64,000 bases of DNA, from assembly GCA_964036315.1 (NCBI GenBank), contig OZ038478.1, positions 145,502,565 through 145,566,564 on the forward strand, given 5' to 3'. Positions within the stretch are counted from its first letter, which is position 1; each line of letters begins with the position of its first letter. Source of the DNA: Acanthosepion esculentum (Eukaryota; Mollusca; Cephalopoda; Sepiida; Sepiidae). Under the pieces are notes generated by a model, which saw only the letters and a list, made by a program, of their open reading frames with translations, did no database searches and was not told where the DNA came from. The position numbers and the translations under genes were made by a program. Shown here piece by piece: positions 47,163 to 57,574 of the stretch.

Positions 47163-47927
47163 AGAACTATAATCAGAGAATCAGTTATCAGATAACTCCA
47201 GATATGGAAAACTCTTATCTATTAAAAATCGTCTATCTGGCTTCAAAACTCGACGAAAATATCTCCCTCTTTTCAGGGACAGGTCCTTTCAAGACATAGT
47301 TGATCATGACTCACCACAATATTCTGTCTTCTATTACCCTATTTATTTTTACCATTTACCATTCCTAATTGTCTATGCTCTGTTATCGATTCCCAAATCT
47401 CATTAAGTAACTTACTTGCTGTTTCCCCTGCTTTTTTGTCTGATTGTTTTCATTGCCTATTTCAGGTGTCTCTTTCTTATTGTAAATATGTTTCATTGCT
47501 GTTCCTATTTTTCTTAAGACTTCTTATTTGCTCACGTGTTCTGCCCATAGTCGAAAAGCTCTGTCATTTCATCCATGTGGAAATTGTCCAGCCTTCACTG
47601 TATATAGGAGATTAGATTTTATAGAAAGAGATTCAAATCAGATGTGGCTGTTATAAGAGCAGGTTAGTCTTCAATAGTAAAATCAGTCTTTGGAATGTTC
47701 TTATTATAGTCGGGCAAAGTGTTAGAAAAAGATTTTATTTTAAACATCGTATGCAAATGCGGCGAAGAATATAATACAAAAGGTATCTATTCCCGCAAAG
47801 ATGGACACGAGAATACTTTAAACCAACTATCAGTATTTTGTTTCACCCCAAGCCGAATGCTCCTTCTATCGCGAATGTCGTATTACTATGAAGCGCCTCT
47901 CGTAGGGCATTATATTAAGTTTTAGTT
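47163..47927. other. unassigned sequence between family E and Tx1 fragment
   Basis: No recognised gene. Some of it may be a decayed upstream part of the Tx1-like LINE. Confidence 0.4.
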
Positions 47928-48539
47928 CATGATGAGCTGATTGACGAGCTCGGACTTACGAAGCAGGAGGCACGCTCAATATGGCCTTGGCCGCCCGGGT
48001 TAAAATGTCTCAATAACGATGAGGCATCACTCACCTGGCTGGTGATTTGTGGGCCCCTCTGGGTTGCCAAAAGACTTTGTTCAGCTGGCTTGGAGAAATC
48101 TTCAAACTGCTGACGCTGTGGTGGGGAGGTCGAAACCCTGGGTCACGCCTCCTTTCACTGCAGCCAGGTAGTGCCGTTGTGCAAGTTTGTTGAAGGCCTC
48201 ATGGTCTGCATGCTGCAGGGAAAGTTCTTTGTCCTTGAGGCCTCTTCCGTTTGTAGCAATGTGGCACCGCCGCTGACGAAGGCTGAACAGTATGTGTTCC
48301 ACTGCTTGCTAGGTGTTATGAGAGTCGTGATTTGGACGACGCGTCAGAAGGAATTCTATGGAGGCAAGAAGTTCACCTCTTCCCAACTGATCTTGTACTT
48401 TAAGCATCAGCTTAAAGTCAAGATTAGGACGGAAAGGCGGCAGCTCACTTCATCAGAATTCAGCAAAAGGTGTTTGCATCTCGCGCGCATGTGTCGTGTG
48501 AAAGGATCTGACCTTGAGTGGCACTTTGATGCCGGTTAG
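47928..48539 (+). pseudogene. Tx1/L1-type LINE, C-terminal fragment
   Basis: Plus-strand blocks DELIDELGLTKQEAR, CLNNDEASLTWLVICGPLW, then a knuckle RCGGEVETLGHASFHC (preceded by C-stop), and the open frame 48171-48539 with PLCKFVEGLMVCMLQGKFFV, FHCLLGVMRVVIWTTRQKEF, LILYFKHQLKVKIRTERRQL and LEWHFDAG-stop. This matches what I recall of the C-terminus of Tx1-like LINE proteins. The polymerase and endonuclease are missing, and at least one stop lies in the knuckle. The 3' untranslated region (48540-48708) leads into family E copy 2. Confidence 0.65.
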
Positions 48540-48708
48540 GCATCAGGATATTGCTCTTCCTGGGTTGAATTAGTGCAACCGATCCCCAAACTAGGCTAGT
48601 TTAGTTTTATTTTTTGATGTTTTAGTTTCTTTTTCCAGTTAACTTAGCTATTGTATGTATGCTCATTGGCCCCTTTTATTTCTGTCCCTATTTTTCTTTA
48701 AGTTTAAT
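48540..48708 (+). other. 3' untranslated remainder of Tx1-like LINE
   Basis: T-rich non-coding sequence from the LINE stop codon to the start of family E copy 2. Confidence 0.4.
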
Positions 48709-49292
48709 TCCCCATCCCCTCCCTCGTTAGGTGGTTAGTGATGTCAGTTCGCAGGTAGAATGCGGGGCGCCTTTCGCTTCGTGTAAGTTTTTTCGTATTT
48801 GTTCTTGTGTCTGAATGAGTTCGTGTCAGTGTGCGTGCTTGGGATGAATGAATGTTCAATAATATTATAGTCCCGCATTGATTTCGGCCGGTGAACTGGT
48901 ATTTCTGCCACATTTAGTGATTGTGGGGGGTATTACTAATATTATTTTTCTTTACATTCTTGTAAATTCTTGTAAATATTTTGTATTCATATTGTAAATA
49001 CTCATTGGGGTTAGTTTTTTAGAATTGTTATTTTAAATCCCTCCACCGACAGACACTGAATTGTAAATATGGGGACTAGTTCTTATTTTCATAGAGACAG
49101 TGAGGTATTATTGTGGTTGTATTAAGAAAGGTAAGTATGAATGTGTTGTTTTAGTATAAGGAATATTGTTCGTACGATTGGGTCAGTGTTTGCGGCGAGC
49201 TAAGTTATATTTAAGACAGAAGAAGACCGCCCTTTCCCTAATCCCCCCTTCGGCCATGTGCCACATTTCTGTATTTTCACAGAATAAATATC
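48709..49292 (+). mobile_element. retroposon family E, copy 2
   Basis: About 584 bp, direct-repeat copy of 46.57-47.14 kb, roughly 88% similar by eye, with the same CCATCCCCTCCCTCG start and AATAAATATC end. No flanking target duplication is visible. It directly follows the Tx1-like LINE tail, so it could be that LINE's own 3' end, with copy 1 being a truncated LINE insertion. The identical 5' start of both copies argues instead for an independent unit. Confidence 0.65.
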
Positions 49293-50145
49293 ACTGTCAG
49301 CATTTTGTTCGGCCTAATTGCATTTGGTATGTGTTCTCTGTCGCCTGTCAGCTTGCTTGAATCTTTTTGGAAGTAATCACTCATTTTCAATCTCTTCTCT
49401 CCCTATTGATTTTATTTATTTTATCTATTTAATAATTCTCGATTACTGTTACTAATTTTCTTAGTTTAGAATACTGTTCCTTGCTGCTGATGCAAATTTT
49501 AGCTTCCCGCCTCTCACTCATTTCAGTCTTTATTTTGAGTTCTTTGTTTGAATATGAATTCCTCGAAATAATTTATGCTAGCATCGAACACAGCCGCGTG
49601 TATCGGGCATGTTGTGGCTTAGTCTTTCTTCTATCCCGCCAAATGTATGTTGGCACTTAAACTAAGTTGAAACTTTATATATGCACAATTGTCTCTACGT
49701 GTGTGTCTGTCTGTGTGTGTATGTGTGTGTGTGTATAATAGGAGTAGATAAGTCTACCTATTGCACGGCCAATACTCCTCCCCCTTCTCTTGAACAGGTA
49801 TAGAGACTCATCACTTGTTTCCTGTTTAGGAAGGGGTTCCCGGATCTTTTCCTTTTATCTGGCCTCTGTATTAGTGATGTCGTGAATCCCTTGTGATATG
49901 TGCAGTCTGTGACAACGTCTCTTCATACCGCGTTGACAGTTCTCTGTTTGCTGTTACCGACTGGTAGTTAGGAGCCCCTAACTCTTGCGTAGCGTCTTGG
50001 GTGGCTGCTCTAATCAACATAATTCCATAATAACGGGGTGCTTGTAGTCGCATATCGCGCATGGAAGAGTGTGCCTACAAGCACCAGTTGTGAACAACCC
50101 CCAGGCCACATTATTGTACAGGCTGCGCCAGCTCATTTCTGCCTA
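49293..50145. other. unassigned sequence
   Basis: No recognised gene. It may hold the 5' untranslated region of the LINE that follows, which could reach back to about 49760. Confidence 0.35.
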
Positions 50146-50149
50146 TGTT

Positions 50150-51860
50150 CCATAAAATGACTGTTCAGCTACTATTACTTTAGGCCCTCTCACTTTTACT
50201 AACAACATTACCCACCGTGACTACAATCAAAGTAAACCTAAACCAGCTTTTAAAAATTCACCTGAGCTCTTTAACATTTTCTTTTCCAACATCCGTGGCA
50301 TTCGGACCAACTTCTGCAGTGTAGAACTGTTCATCGTTGTGAAGTCCCCTGACATGCGAGCGCTCTCTGCGAGTCCAGCCTTAATCCGTCAATCCCCTCC
50401 TCTGACTTCTCGATTCCCCGTTACCTTCCTCTCCTTAGAAAGGAATCCATTACCCAGATACAAGGCCTGGGAATGTACGCACGGGACCATCTTCTACTGG
50501 CTAGGGAACTATCTCTCGAATCTCCAGGCCATTCATACATATGTATCCGTCTATCTCTCCTCGAATCTATAAGCTATCTCTTCTTTCTCTATCGCTCTCC
50601 ATCCTCCAAAGACTCTTGTACTCGATTGCATTTCTGATAATATAGTCAAGGCTATCTCTCTACATTCATCTGCAAACATATTTGTGTTTGGTGACTTTAA
50701 TGCCCACCATACAAAATGGCTTAAACCCTCTTTAACTGGCCTACCTGGCATAAAAACACTTACCTTTTCCATCACTCAATCTCTCACACAAGTGGTTGTC
50801 TCTCCTATGCATTTCCCCAGTAACCATGATAGTTAGGCTTCCCTTGTTCTCTATTTTACCTCCATCTCCGAGTATTGTCGTGCCATGCAGCTCTGCCCTC
50901 TTGGCAACTCTGATCATGTCGTCGTGTCTGTTAACATCTCCTTCTACTCCTTCCCTAGGAAATAATCTCCTACCAACAGAAATCTATTATCAACTAGCAG
51001 ATTGGAACTTCTTCCGTAATCTCCTTTGCGATGTCTCCTGAAATATTGTCTTTGACCTCCCCGTTCAAAAATGTGCGTCTGAGGTCTCATCCTAGGTAAA
51101 AGCTAGAACCGAGGCTTTCATCCCTGCAAGAAAATATAAAGTGAAATCGCGCTCATCCTCTTGGTTCTCAGCTGCTTGTTCAGCAGCTATTGCCCCACAG
51201 AAATCACTACTTCCGTGTATACCGTAGGGACATGTCTGATTGCAACAGACGTGTCTTTGTCACTGCTCGTAACGAGTGCAAGCATGTCCTCAAAGAAGCA
51301 AAGTTACTCTTTGCCGAAATAATGAATCAATATATTGCGTCTCGCAAGTTTGGTTCAAAAGATGATTGGGGGCTGCGCAAAAGCGTGCTGAACAACAGCA
51401 AACCCTCAATAAACACTTTATTCAATTAATTTGAGGTCCTGACCTCCTCAGCTGATAAGACTGAATGCTTTGCTAGTAAGTTCTCATCCAATTCAACACT
51501 AGACTTATCTGGTATACCCACACCGGACTTTCCCCCTAGAACTGAGGTTCTACTGAATGCGATGCAAAAAAACCCAACGATGGTATTGGATGTCATCTCT
51601 AAATTAAACTCCCAAAAGGCTAGTGATGGGGACGGGATACCGACCATTGTCCCGAAGAAATGTGCTCCTGAATTAGCTCCTGTCCTCTCTAAACTTTACA
51701 GCTACTTCCTCACCGACTCTTGCTTTCAAGCCTGTTGGAAGACTTCATCTGTTGTGCCTATCTTTAAGAAGTCTGCTGACCATTCTGACCCGTCTAACAA
51801 CTGTCCTATCAATATCCTACCACTATTCGGTAAAGTCTTCGAAACTTTAACCAACTTATA
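50150..51860 (+). pseudogene. CR1/jockey-like LINE, 5' half: endonuclease and start of reverse transcriptase
   Basis: Same LINE family as the C-terminal pieces at 0.5, 10.4 and 61.9 kb. The apurinic-endonuclease domain is readable as LFNIFFSNIRGIRTNFCSVE, NIFVFGDFNAHHTKWL (GDFN motif) and LGNSDHVVVSVN (SDH catalytic block, about 50900). A linker (AAIAPQKSLLPCI and HRNHYFRVYRRDMSDCNRR, HVLKEAKLLFAEI) leads to the first reverse transcriptase blocks: SKLNSQKASDGDGIPTIVPK, PVLSKLYSYF, CWKTSSVVPIFKKSADHSDP and LPLFGKVFETL. The fragment stops there, before the catalytic palm, at an AT-rich tract. Several frameshifts and stops are present. Having a 5' half without a 3' half is unusual for LINE insertions and implies later deletion. 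Confidence 0.8.
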
Positions 51861-52129
51861 AATATTATACGTATACTATATACGTATTAGCTATATTATA
51901 TATATATTATTCATATATAAAATATATATCATACGTACATATAGAGTACATATTTATGATATATTTTAATATATATTACATACATTCTATATATTTTACA
52001 TATATAGTATATATATATTATATTGTACATATATATATATATATTATATAGATTACATTGTATTATATAAGTATAGTATACACACATATTTTATATATTT
52101 CCTTATTGCATATTTACATTATATATATA
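51861..52129. repeat. AT-rich degenerate (TA)n tract
   Basis: Long run of imperfect TATA and ATATTA units between the LINE break and the Helitron-like 3' end. Confidence 0.85.
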
Positions 52130-53386
52130 CTAGCAGCATGGCCCAGCGTTGCCCGTGCTTGATTAAAAAATCGTACGTTTAGGTAGTTCCCTCTTACTTT
52201 TCAACGAATATGTGTAAACTGATTGCAGTACAAACGGTAGTTACTCTCATCAAGCGTTTCATGTGACAAAACATACTGCCTCCGTTGAGATTGACTGGAA
52301 ATCCTCAAAGAGGCCACTACCTCTTTTTCCTACTCCCGCTTTCTCTTTGCCGCAGAGGCTCTTTTAGAACGCCTGCTAATGTTGCCTCGCCATCATATTT
52401 TGGCACGCTTAGCAAAGCTACCGGGTCGGTCATCGCCACGGCATCCAGAAGAGTGCAAAGCAGAGGTTGAAGTAGACGCCAGCCGCTTCTCCCCCAAAGA
52501 GGCCCACTCAATGGAATCCTGCTCCCATTTCCCCATAGCCGCTTTTTTAGAACGCCTGCTAAGGTTACCTCGCCTGGGTGTTTATGGACTGCTGAGGGCG
52601 GAACCATTTTCACTCAGCACGTATGTTTTTTTTTCAGTAAGGACGCGAATAAATGAAGTGCTTATTTTGATAAGATACGACGATTAAAGCAAAAATGTTG
52701 ACAAAGTCAAATATGTCATTTGTGGCTCAAAGTCAGACCTGGTAGCAGGGATAAAAAAAGCCTAATTTCAATGTCCCTGCACCCATTCCAGAATTTGAGG
52801 TCAAATTTTTTATCCACTCCACTGCACACACTGACCTGTTTCTTCCCGTGCATAGCGTGACCTTAAATTAATCTGCATTTAGGAAATACCCAACCGGAAA
52901 AAACATTTTTAAGGGTTGACTGATTCTCGATTTTCACTCTGTTTGGTGGGGGGGGGGGGCGCTCAGAGTTGAAACTTCACATAATGACTCCCAATGGCCT
53001 CCTCATAAATCCGGTCGGTTTTCGCTAAAAACCGACATGCCGTTCAGGCAAAATCTGGGCGTATCCGTTTTGGGGTTTTATCGATTCTCCGCGCTGTTTA
53101 GGGGTTCGTGGTCATGAAACTTCTGGGCAACACTTCTAATGGTAGACTCTAAGAGGGCTTCAAATTTGGTTGAAATGCGATCATTCCTTCTGTAAGCAGG
53201 TTTTTTCGATTATCAATTTTTTCGGAAACTGAGTCCGAACTCAAAAATAGGGCTCCGCCATGTCCTTACGGCAGCCATTTGCAAACTTGTGGTGAAAACC
53301 GCATCGAAATCGGGTGAGAAATGCGGCCTGGGCGAGGTAACAACGCCCACGACAGACACATAGACAGACAACATGAGAAATATAGA
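52130..53386 (-). mobile_element. Helitron-like non-autonomous element, family D copy 3
   Basis: On the minus strand it starts TCTATATTTCTCATG after an A (53387) and ends GCACGGGCAACGCTGGGCC, ATGCTG, CTAG before a T. 5'-TC, a CTRR 3' end, a GC-rich palindromic stretch near the 3' end, insertion between A and T and no target duplication are Helitron hallmarks. The 1,257-bp interior encodes no Rep/helicase and differs from copies 1 and 2 except at the ends, where GCCCGTGCTTGATTAAAAAA and AAATGCGGCC are shared. It contains an imperfect internal duplication (52306-52392 and 52496-52573). A functional Rep/helicase would have to be supplied elsewhere. Confidence 0.65.
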
Positions 53387-53388
53387 TA

Positions 53389-53390
<2 letters not shown>

Positions 53391-53438
<48 letters not shown>

Positions 53439-53504
53439 GCCACGGTCTGTGTTCTTGTCTTAATGAAGTTGCCGCCTAAACACGTGAAATGATATTGATG
53501 AATG

Positions 53505-53577
<73 letters not shown>
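53391..53577. repeat. two (TA)n arrays
   Basis: TA runs at 53391-53434 and 53504-53577 with 70 bp of unassigned sequence between. Confidence 0.95.
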
Positions 53578-53580
<3 letters not shown>

Positions 53581-54559
53581 AAGGTAATAAATCTATTGGT
53601 TTATAGTCCAAGAGGATCCTAGGAATATAAAATATCCAAACTGATACACAAATAGAGATCAATGTATTTATCATTACAGAGCAAGTAATTATCAAACAAT
53701 AAAATACAAAATCACCACATATGGGAAATAGGTTTAATTCAACCTACGAAAATTCTTCAGTTTTATTCAACCCCAGTATAAACTGAGTTTGTGTAAAAAT
53801 TAAATTGTGACTGTTAAAAAAAATAATAATACAGAATTTATCCATTTCAGTGTTTCAGTCACGCGAAATATACGAGAGCGGTATCAAGTGGGTGGAACGT
53901 GTTAAAGAAGACGAAAGATGTGTTATAGGGAAGAGGTTTTATAAAATTAAACCTAACCTTCGGGTATTAAATTGGGGTAATATAAAGAATGAAATGTTAA
54001 GTTGAAACTAAGAGAGAAACAAAAATGGGTTTTAAAAATACCTTAAACTATAAAGATAAAGTAATGTTTTAAAAATACGAAATTTTACTTTAAAATATGC
54101 TACCAAAGACTAGTTATTTTTATAATAAGATATATTTAAATAGAATATAAATAGGTCATATTTAGATAATTTATATTAAAATAAAGTAAAATTATATTTA
54201 AAAATATATATTTAATATGAGATCAGTAGATTATATTAAAGAATAAAAAATATTTAGAAATAAGATAAAATAAATTACATATTTAGAATAAGTACAAATT
54301 TAAATTTAAACTTAAGTTAAATAAAAACAAGTTATATTTAAAAAATATAAATTCGTACTTAAAAATACTTAAAAATCCAAAGTTATATTTCAAAATAACC
54401 CTAAAATATATAGAACAAAATATGTAAGAGATAAAATAAAAGAGAGTTCTTAGAACAGAGGACAATTATGAGATATAATTAATAAGGTATAAAAATGGAA
54501 ATATAGAAATTAGAATTAGTTATACATTCGACATTTGAAGAGTTAGAGAAATATAGTAG
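53578..54559. other. unassigned AT-rich sequence
   Basis: Very A/T-rich (many AAAATA and TATTTAAA words), no gene recognised. It may include the decayed 3' end of the minus-strand Penelope-like element. Confidence 0.45.
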
Positions 54560-55046
54560 CTTATAAAGTAAAATCTATATTACGGAAAATCAAATTTGTT
54601 TTATTTCGACATTTTAATACTAATTCATTCCTTTGATCCAATTGTTGGCTTTGATTATTGTATTTTATTATTCTATTTTTTTCTTCTATACGTAAGATAC
54701 ATCTATCTCTAAGACTGTCAGGAGTACGTGCGGAATCTATAATCTTCCAATCTATCTCTAGGTTCAAACCTTTCTCCTTCAATTTCCAAAATTTGTTTGA
54801 AAGAGCTTTCTGGTGTTTTAATATAGGGTTGATAAAAGAGTGTCTATAGGTAAAAAATCTGTTTCCATTCCCCTGAGGAAATTCCAATGTAAATATTATA
54901 ATTTTTTATCTTCTCTTTAGGAGAAATGCTTGCCTGATATAAAACCCTAATATCCATCTACTCGACAAGTTGTTTTTTTATATCTACAATTACAGGAGCG
55001 TTCAATACCAGGTTTGTTGTTTATACCATAGACATTTCTTAAAATA
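54560..55046 (-). pseudogene. Penelope-like element, GIY-YIG endonuclease fragment (downstream part)
   Basis: Minus-strand continuation of the fragment at 56.67-56.95 kb, separated from it by the Tc1 element. It reads ERSCNCRYKKTTCRVDGY (cysteine-rich block typical before the PLE endonuclease), NIYIGISSGEWKQ (YIG motif), then YRHSFINPILKHQKAL, LSNKFWKLKEKGLNLEIDWK and LDQRNELVLKCRNK, the usual C-terminus. Frames shift at least twice near 54890-54950. The endonuclease nicks DNA for PLE insertion. This copy is dead. Confidence 0.75.
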
Positions 55047-55048
55047 TA

Positions 55049-56667
55049 CAGTTGCGGCCAAAATGTTCAGAACGGTATTGTTTTCGTCAGAAAAGTAGGT
55101 ATATTTTTTATCAAAGATGTTTTATATTCTATAATTTTCACAGACAATAAATACGATATTATTTGTTATTGTCTGTGATTTTGGTGTAATTTGAGGGGCT
55201 AATACAAAGTTATGGATGATTTAGGGATTTACTGCAAAAGCCATGGCCGCCAGAATAATCAAAACGGTTGCTTTTACTCCGTGTTTTGGTATATTTAACC
55301 GGCGAACTCTAATTATTTTAATTTGTTTACGCGACGGTTCGTTTACTAAACATTAGTAAGAATATCTGCAGTGTACTTTGTTAATATAATGCTACTTACT
55401 CCATTACCAATTCGTCATCAGATTATTAAGCTTCGAAAGAAGGATAATTTAAGTATTGGGTCTATTACAAAGATTGTTAACAAGTCAAAAAGTGTTCTTC
55501 ACGGTATTCTTAATGTCTACGATGATTGTGGTTCGTGTGAAGCAAGAAAGTCTACAGGTAGGCCAAGAAAAACGACCAAGAGAGAAGTTCGTGCTATGGT
55601 AAAGTTGATTAAAAGGGATAGATTTAAAACTGCTGCTGCTTTTTCTCGGGAAATGAGCATTGTACTGAAGAAAACTTTATCTCGAAAAACTCTGTCTCGT
55701 CGTTTAGTTGAACATGACATACAAGCAAGAGCACCTGCAGTGAAGCCTCTGATCAGCTCCAAGAATAAAAAGTGTCGTCTTACCTTTGCAACCGAACAGG
55801 TGTTGTGGTCTCAAGAAAAATGGCAAACGGTGCATTTCATTGATGAATCTAAATTTATGTTATTTGGCTCAGATGGGAAAAGGTACGTTCGTCGAAAAGT
55901 AAGTGAAAAATAGTCGCCTAAATGCCTTAAGACTAGTGTTAAATTCGGTGGAGGAAGTGTCATGGTTTGGAGGGTGATATCTGGAGATGGTGTGGGCCAT
56001 TTGGTGCGATTACATGGAAAGGTAAATGCAGGAGTGTATAAACAACTTGTAAAAGATCATGTCTTGCCTGTGCTGAGAAATTCAACTAAGCGACCGCCCA
56101 TATTCATGCAGGACAATGTTCCATGTGACATGGCTAAGGTGGTCAAGAATTTCCTCAAGGCTGAAAAGGTTATTGTTATGGATTGGTCTGCTCAAAGCAC
56201 AGATCTCAATCTTATTTAAAATGTGTGGAATATTCTAGGAGAACTTTCGAAAGCCAGAAATCCTAAAACAACCGAGCAATTATGGGATGCCCTTCAGGAA
56301 TAAGATAACCCAGCAAGAAATTGAAAATTTAATTTCCTCATGCAGTCGAAGATGACAAAGTGTGATGGAAGCTAAAGGGCTTCACGTTAAATATTAAATA
56401 ATTCCAGTATTCTCTGTCATTTTTGATTACTTTGTTATTTTTTCAACCGTTCTGATCATTTTGGCCGCCATGGGTTTTGCAGTAAATCCCTAAATCATCC
56501 ATAACTTTTGTATTATCCTCTCAAATTACACCAGAATCTCAGACAATAACGATTAATATCGTATTTATTGTCTGTGTAAATTATAGAATATAACACAACT
56601 TTGATAAAAACTTATACCTACTTTTCTGACGAAAACAATGCCGTTCTGAACATTTTGGCCGCAACTG
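55049..56667 (+). mobile_element. Tc1-like transposon, near full length, IR/DR type
   Basis: A 1,619-bp element flanked by TA on both sides, with terminal inverted repeats of about 220 bp. Each repeat carries two direct-repeat motifs: an outer GTTGCGGCCAAAATGTTCAG and an inner CCATGGCCGCCAGAATAATC (left) or its match on the right. This arrangement is known from Tc1-like elements such as Sleeping Beauty, where the transposase binds both. The left and right repeats are still very similar, so the insertion is comparatively recent. It sits inside the minus-strand Penelope fragment and is therefore younger than it. Confidence 0.9.
55371..56397 (+). pseudogene. Tc1-like DD34E transposase, inactivated
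   Basis: One frame covers 55371-56219 with two stops. The N-terminal paired helix-turn-helix (IIKLRKKDNLSIGSITKIVN, KSVLHGIL) is followed by the GRPRKTT hook, a second DNA-binding part and the catalytic domain: HFIDESKF (first Asp), a glycine-rich KFGGGSVMVWR, IFMQDNVPCDMA (second Asp) and STDLNLI-stop-NVW. Counting 34 residues from the second Asp reaches exactly that stop (TAA at 56217), which replaces the catalytic Glu. An earlier TAG lies at 55911. After 56219 a small deletion near 56300 shifts the frame, then KITQQEIENLISSCSRR, a stop and QSVMEAKGLHVKY complete the C-terminus. Length matches the usual 340 residues. Confidence 0.9.
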
Positions 56668-56950
56668 TAGTTATTATGAGAGTTGATAATTTTATACATA
56701 TTATTGTTACAGGAGTAGCTAATTTTAATCGGTTTCCTATTAAAGACATTACTTAGACGGTTGTTTTTATAAAAATGTTTATTATCAAAATAACTGTCCG
56801 ATATTAATATTTGACAGTTTTTGAAAGAGGGGTTGAACCATATAATTTCTCTTTTTCTATATCTACATTTCACTTGAGCTATTTCAGTGTTACTCATGGT
56901 GGTTAGATATGATAATTTATTTTTAAAAAACACTCTTATGGAGAGCATTT
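56668..56950 (-). pseudogene. Penelope-like element, upstream part of the endonuclease region
   Basis: Minus-strand frame: TEIAQVKCRYRKREIIWFNP, LISDSYFDNKHF, LSNVFNRKPIKISYSCNNNM and YKIINSHNN, then interrupted by the Tc1 element. This is the conserved linker (R-x-I-x-WFNP, KISYSC, INSHN) between PLE reverse transcriptase and GIY-YIG domain. The reverse transcriptase itself is missing. The sequence stops at a (TA)n array at 56965. Confidence 0.8.
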
Positions 56951-56961
56951 GTATTTTTTCA

Positions 56962-56964
<3 letters not shown>

Positions 56965-56994
<30 letters not shown>
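56965..56994. repeat. (TA)n microsatellite
   Basis: Separates the Penelope fragment from the hammerhead-bearing unit. Confidence 0.9.
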
Positions 56995-56999
<5 letters not shown>

Positions 57000-57020
57000 G
57001 TAATTTATTGAAACCTCAAC

Positions 57021-57090
57021 GGAATGCAGAAAACACTGGACGGCCGTGTCGTCCTATATTTGGGACTCATCAGTAGTGCGCATCCACTAC
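57021..57090 (-). ncRNA. hammerhead ribozyme motif 1 (full, one core change)
   Basis: Minus-strand order: GGATGC (stem I, outer), CACTA, core CTGATGA (57073-57067), stem II GTCC/GGAC with loop CAAATATA, core GACAC where GAAAC is expected, a minimal stem III CGGCCG, GTC cleavage triplet (57041-57039), then CAGTG and GCATTCC, which pair back with CACT and GGATGC to close stem I. This is a type I fold with very short stem III, as described for hammerheads in Penelope-like elements. The A-to-C change in the second core strand and a C-A mismatch at the base of stem I probably impair cleavage. Confidence 0.75.
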
Positions 57091-57393
57091 CGAGAATTGA
57101 AACCCTGACAGTTGAGTTATCAAGCAAACGTCATACCAACTATTCCAACGGGCCTCGGTAACGCAGAGGTAGGAAATCAGACTCAATATAGCGCCGCTTG
57201 CTCACATATTCCGTGGTGGAACTCAACTGAAATTCTCTGTAACCATAGGCGCCACAACTACTATCACCAAGCCGCTCAAACTGAAGCATTAGAAGCCGGA
57301 TCAAGCAATGATATACACATGATAGAAATTGTTAGGAGGATTTGATAATCATAATTAAGTAATTCATTGAGTCTGAAAGAAACCTCAACAGAA

Positions 57394-57437
57394 TGCAGAA
57401 AGCACTGGACGGTCATTTCGTCCTATATTTGGGACTC

Positions 57438-57440
<3 letters not shown>
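57394..57440 (-). ncRNA. hammerhead ribozyme motif 2 (5' truncated)
   Basis: Minus strand has stem II GTCC/GGAC with the same CAAATATA loop, GAAAT, GACCGTC and CAGTGCTTTCTGCATTC, but the CTGATGA core is replaced by TTAAAGA at the edge of a (TA)n array. It marks the upstream boundary of the 369-nt unit. Confidence 0.65.
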
Positions 57441-57467
<27 letters not shown>

Positions 57468-57472
<5 letters not shown>

Positions 57473-57510
57473 ACGAAACGTCCGTCTGGTGCTTTCTGCA
57501 TTCTTTTGAG
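57468..57510 (+). ncRNA. hammerhead ribozyme motif 3 (3' half, inverted)
   Basis: Plus strand GGACGAAACGTCCGTC then TGGTGCTTTCTGCATTC: the second half of a hammerhead with an intact GAAAC core and GTC triplet. The first half is replaced by (TA)n that begins inside the AU-rich stem II loop. It faces motif 2 across the array. Confidence 0.65.
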
Positions 57511-57570
57511 GTTTCTTTCAGACTCAATTAATTACTTAATTATAATTATTAAATCCTCCTAACAATTTCT

Positions 57571-57574
<4 letters not shown>

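Larger units (their letters stand above)
56995..57440 (-). mobile_element. hammerhead-bearing repeat unit (retrozyme-like or PLE terminal repeat)
   Basis: On the minus strand two hammerhead-type blocks lie in direct orientation, with predicted cleavage points at 57408/57407 and 57039/57038, so the enclosed monomer is 369 nt. The downstream block sequence (CAGTGTTTTCTGCATTCC, TTGAGGTTTC, AATTACTTAATTAT) is repeated after both sites. The monomer body has no open frame. Tandem hammerhead units of this size are known as retrozymes in plants and animals, and hammerheads also occur in PLE terminal repeats. A same-strand PLE fragment lies immediately downstream, so either reading is possible. Confidence 0.65.

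Noticed and set aside
48102..48302. Minus-strand 66-codon frame in the Tx1 region
   Set aside because: Antisense shadow of the plus-strand LINE C-terminus.
46568..49292. LTR retrotransposon with family E copies as the two LTRs
   Set aside because: No TG..CA ends, primer site or polypurine tract, and the target duplication flanks copy 1 alone. The interior is a LINE fragment, not gag-pol.
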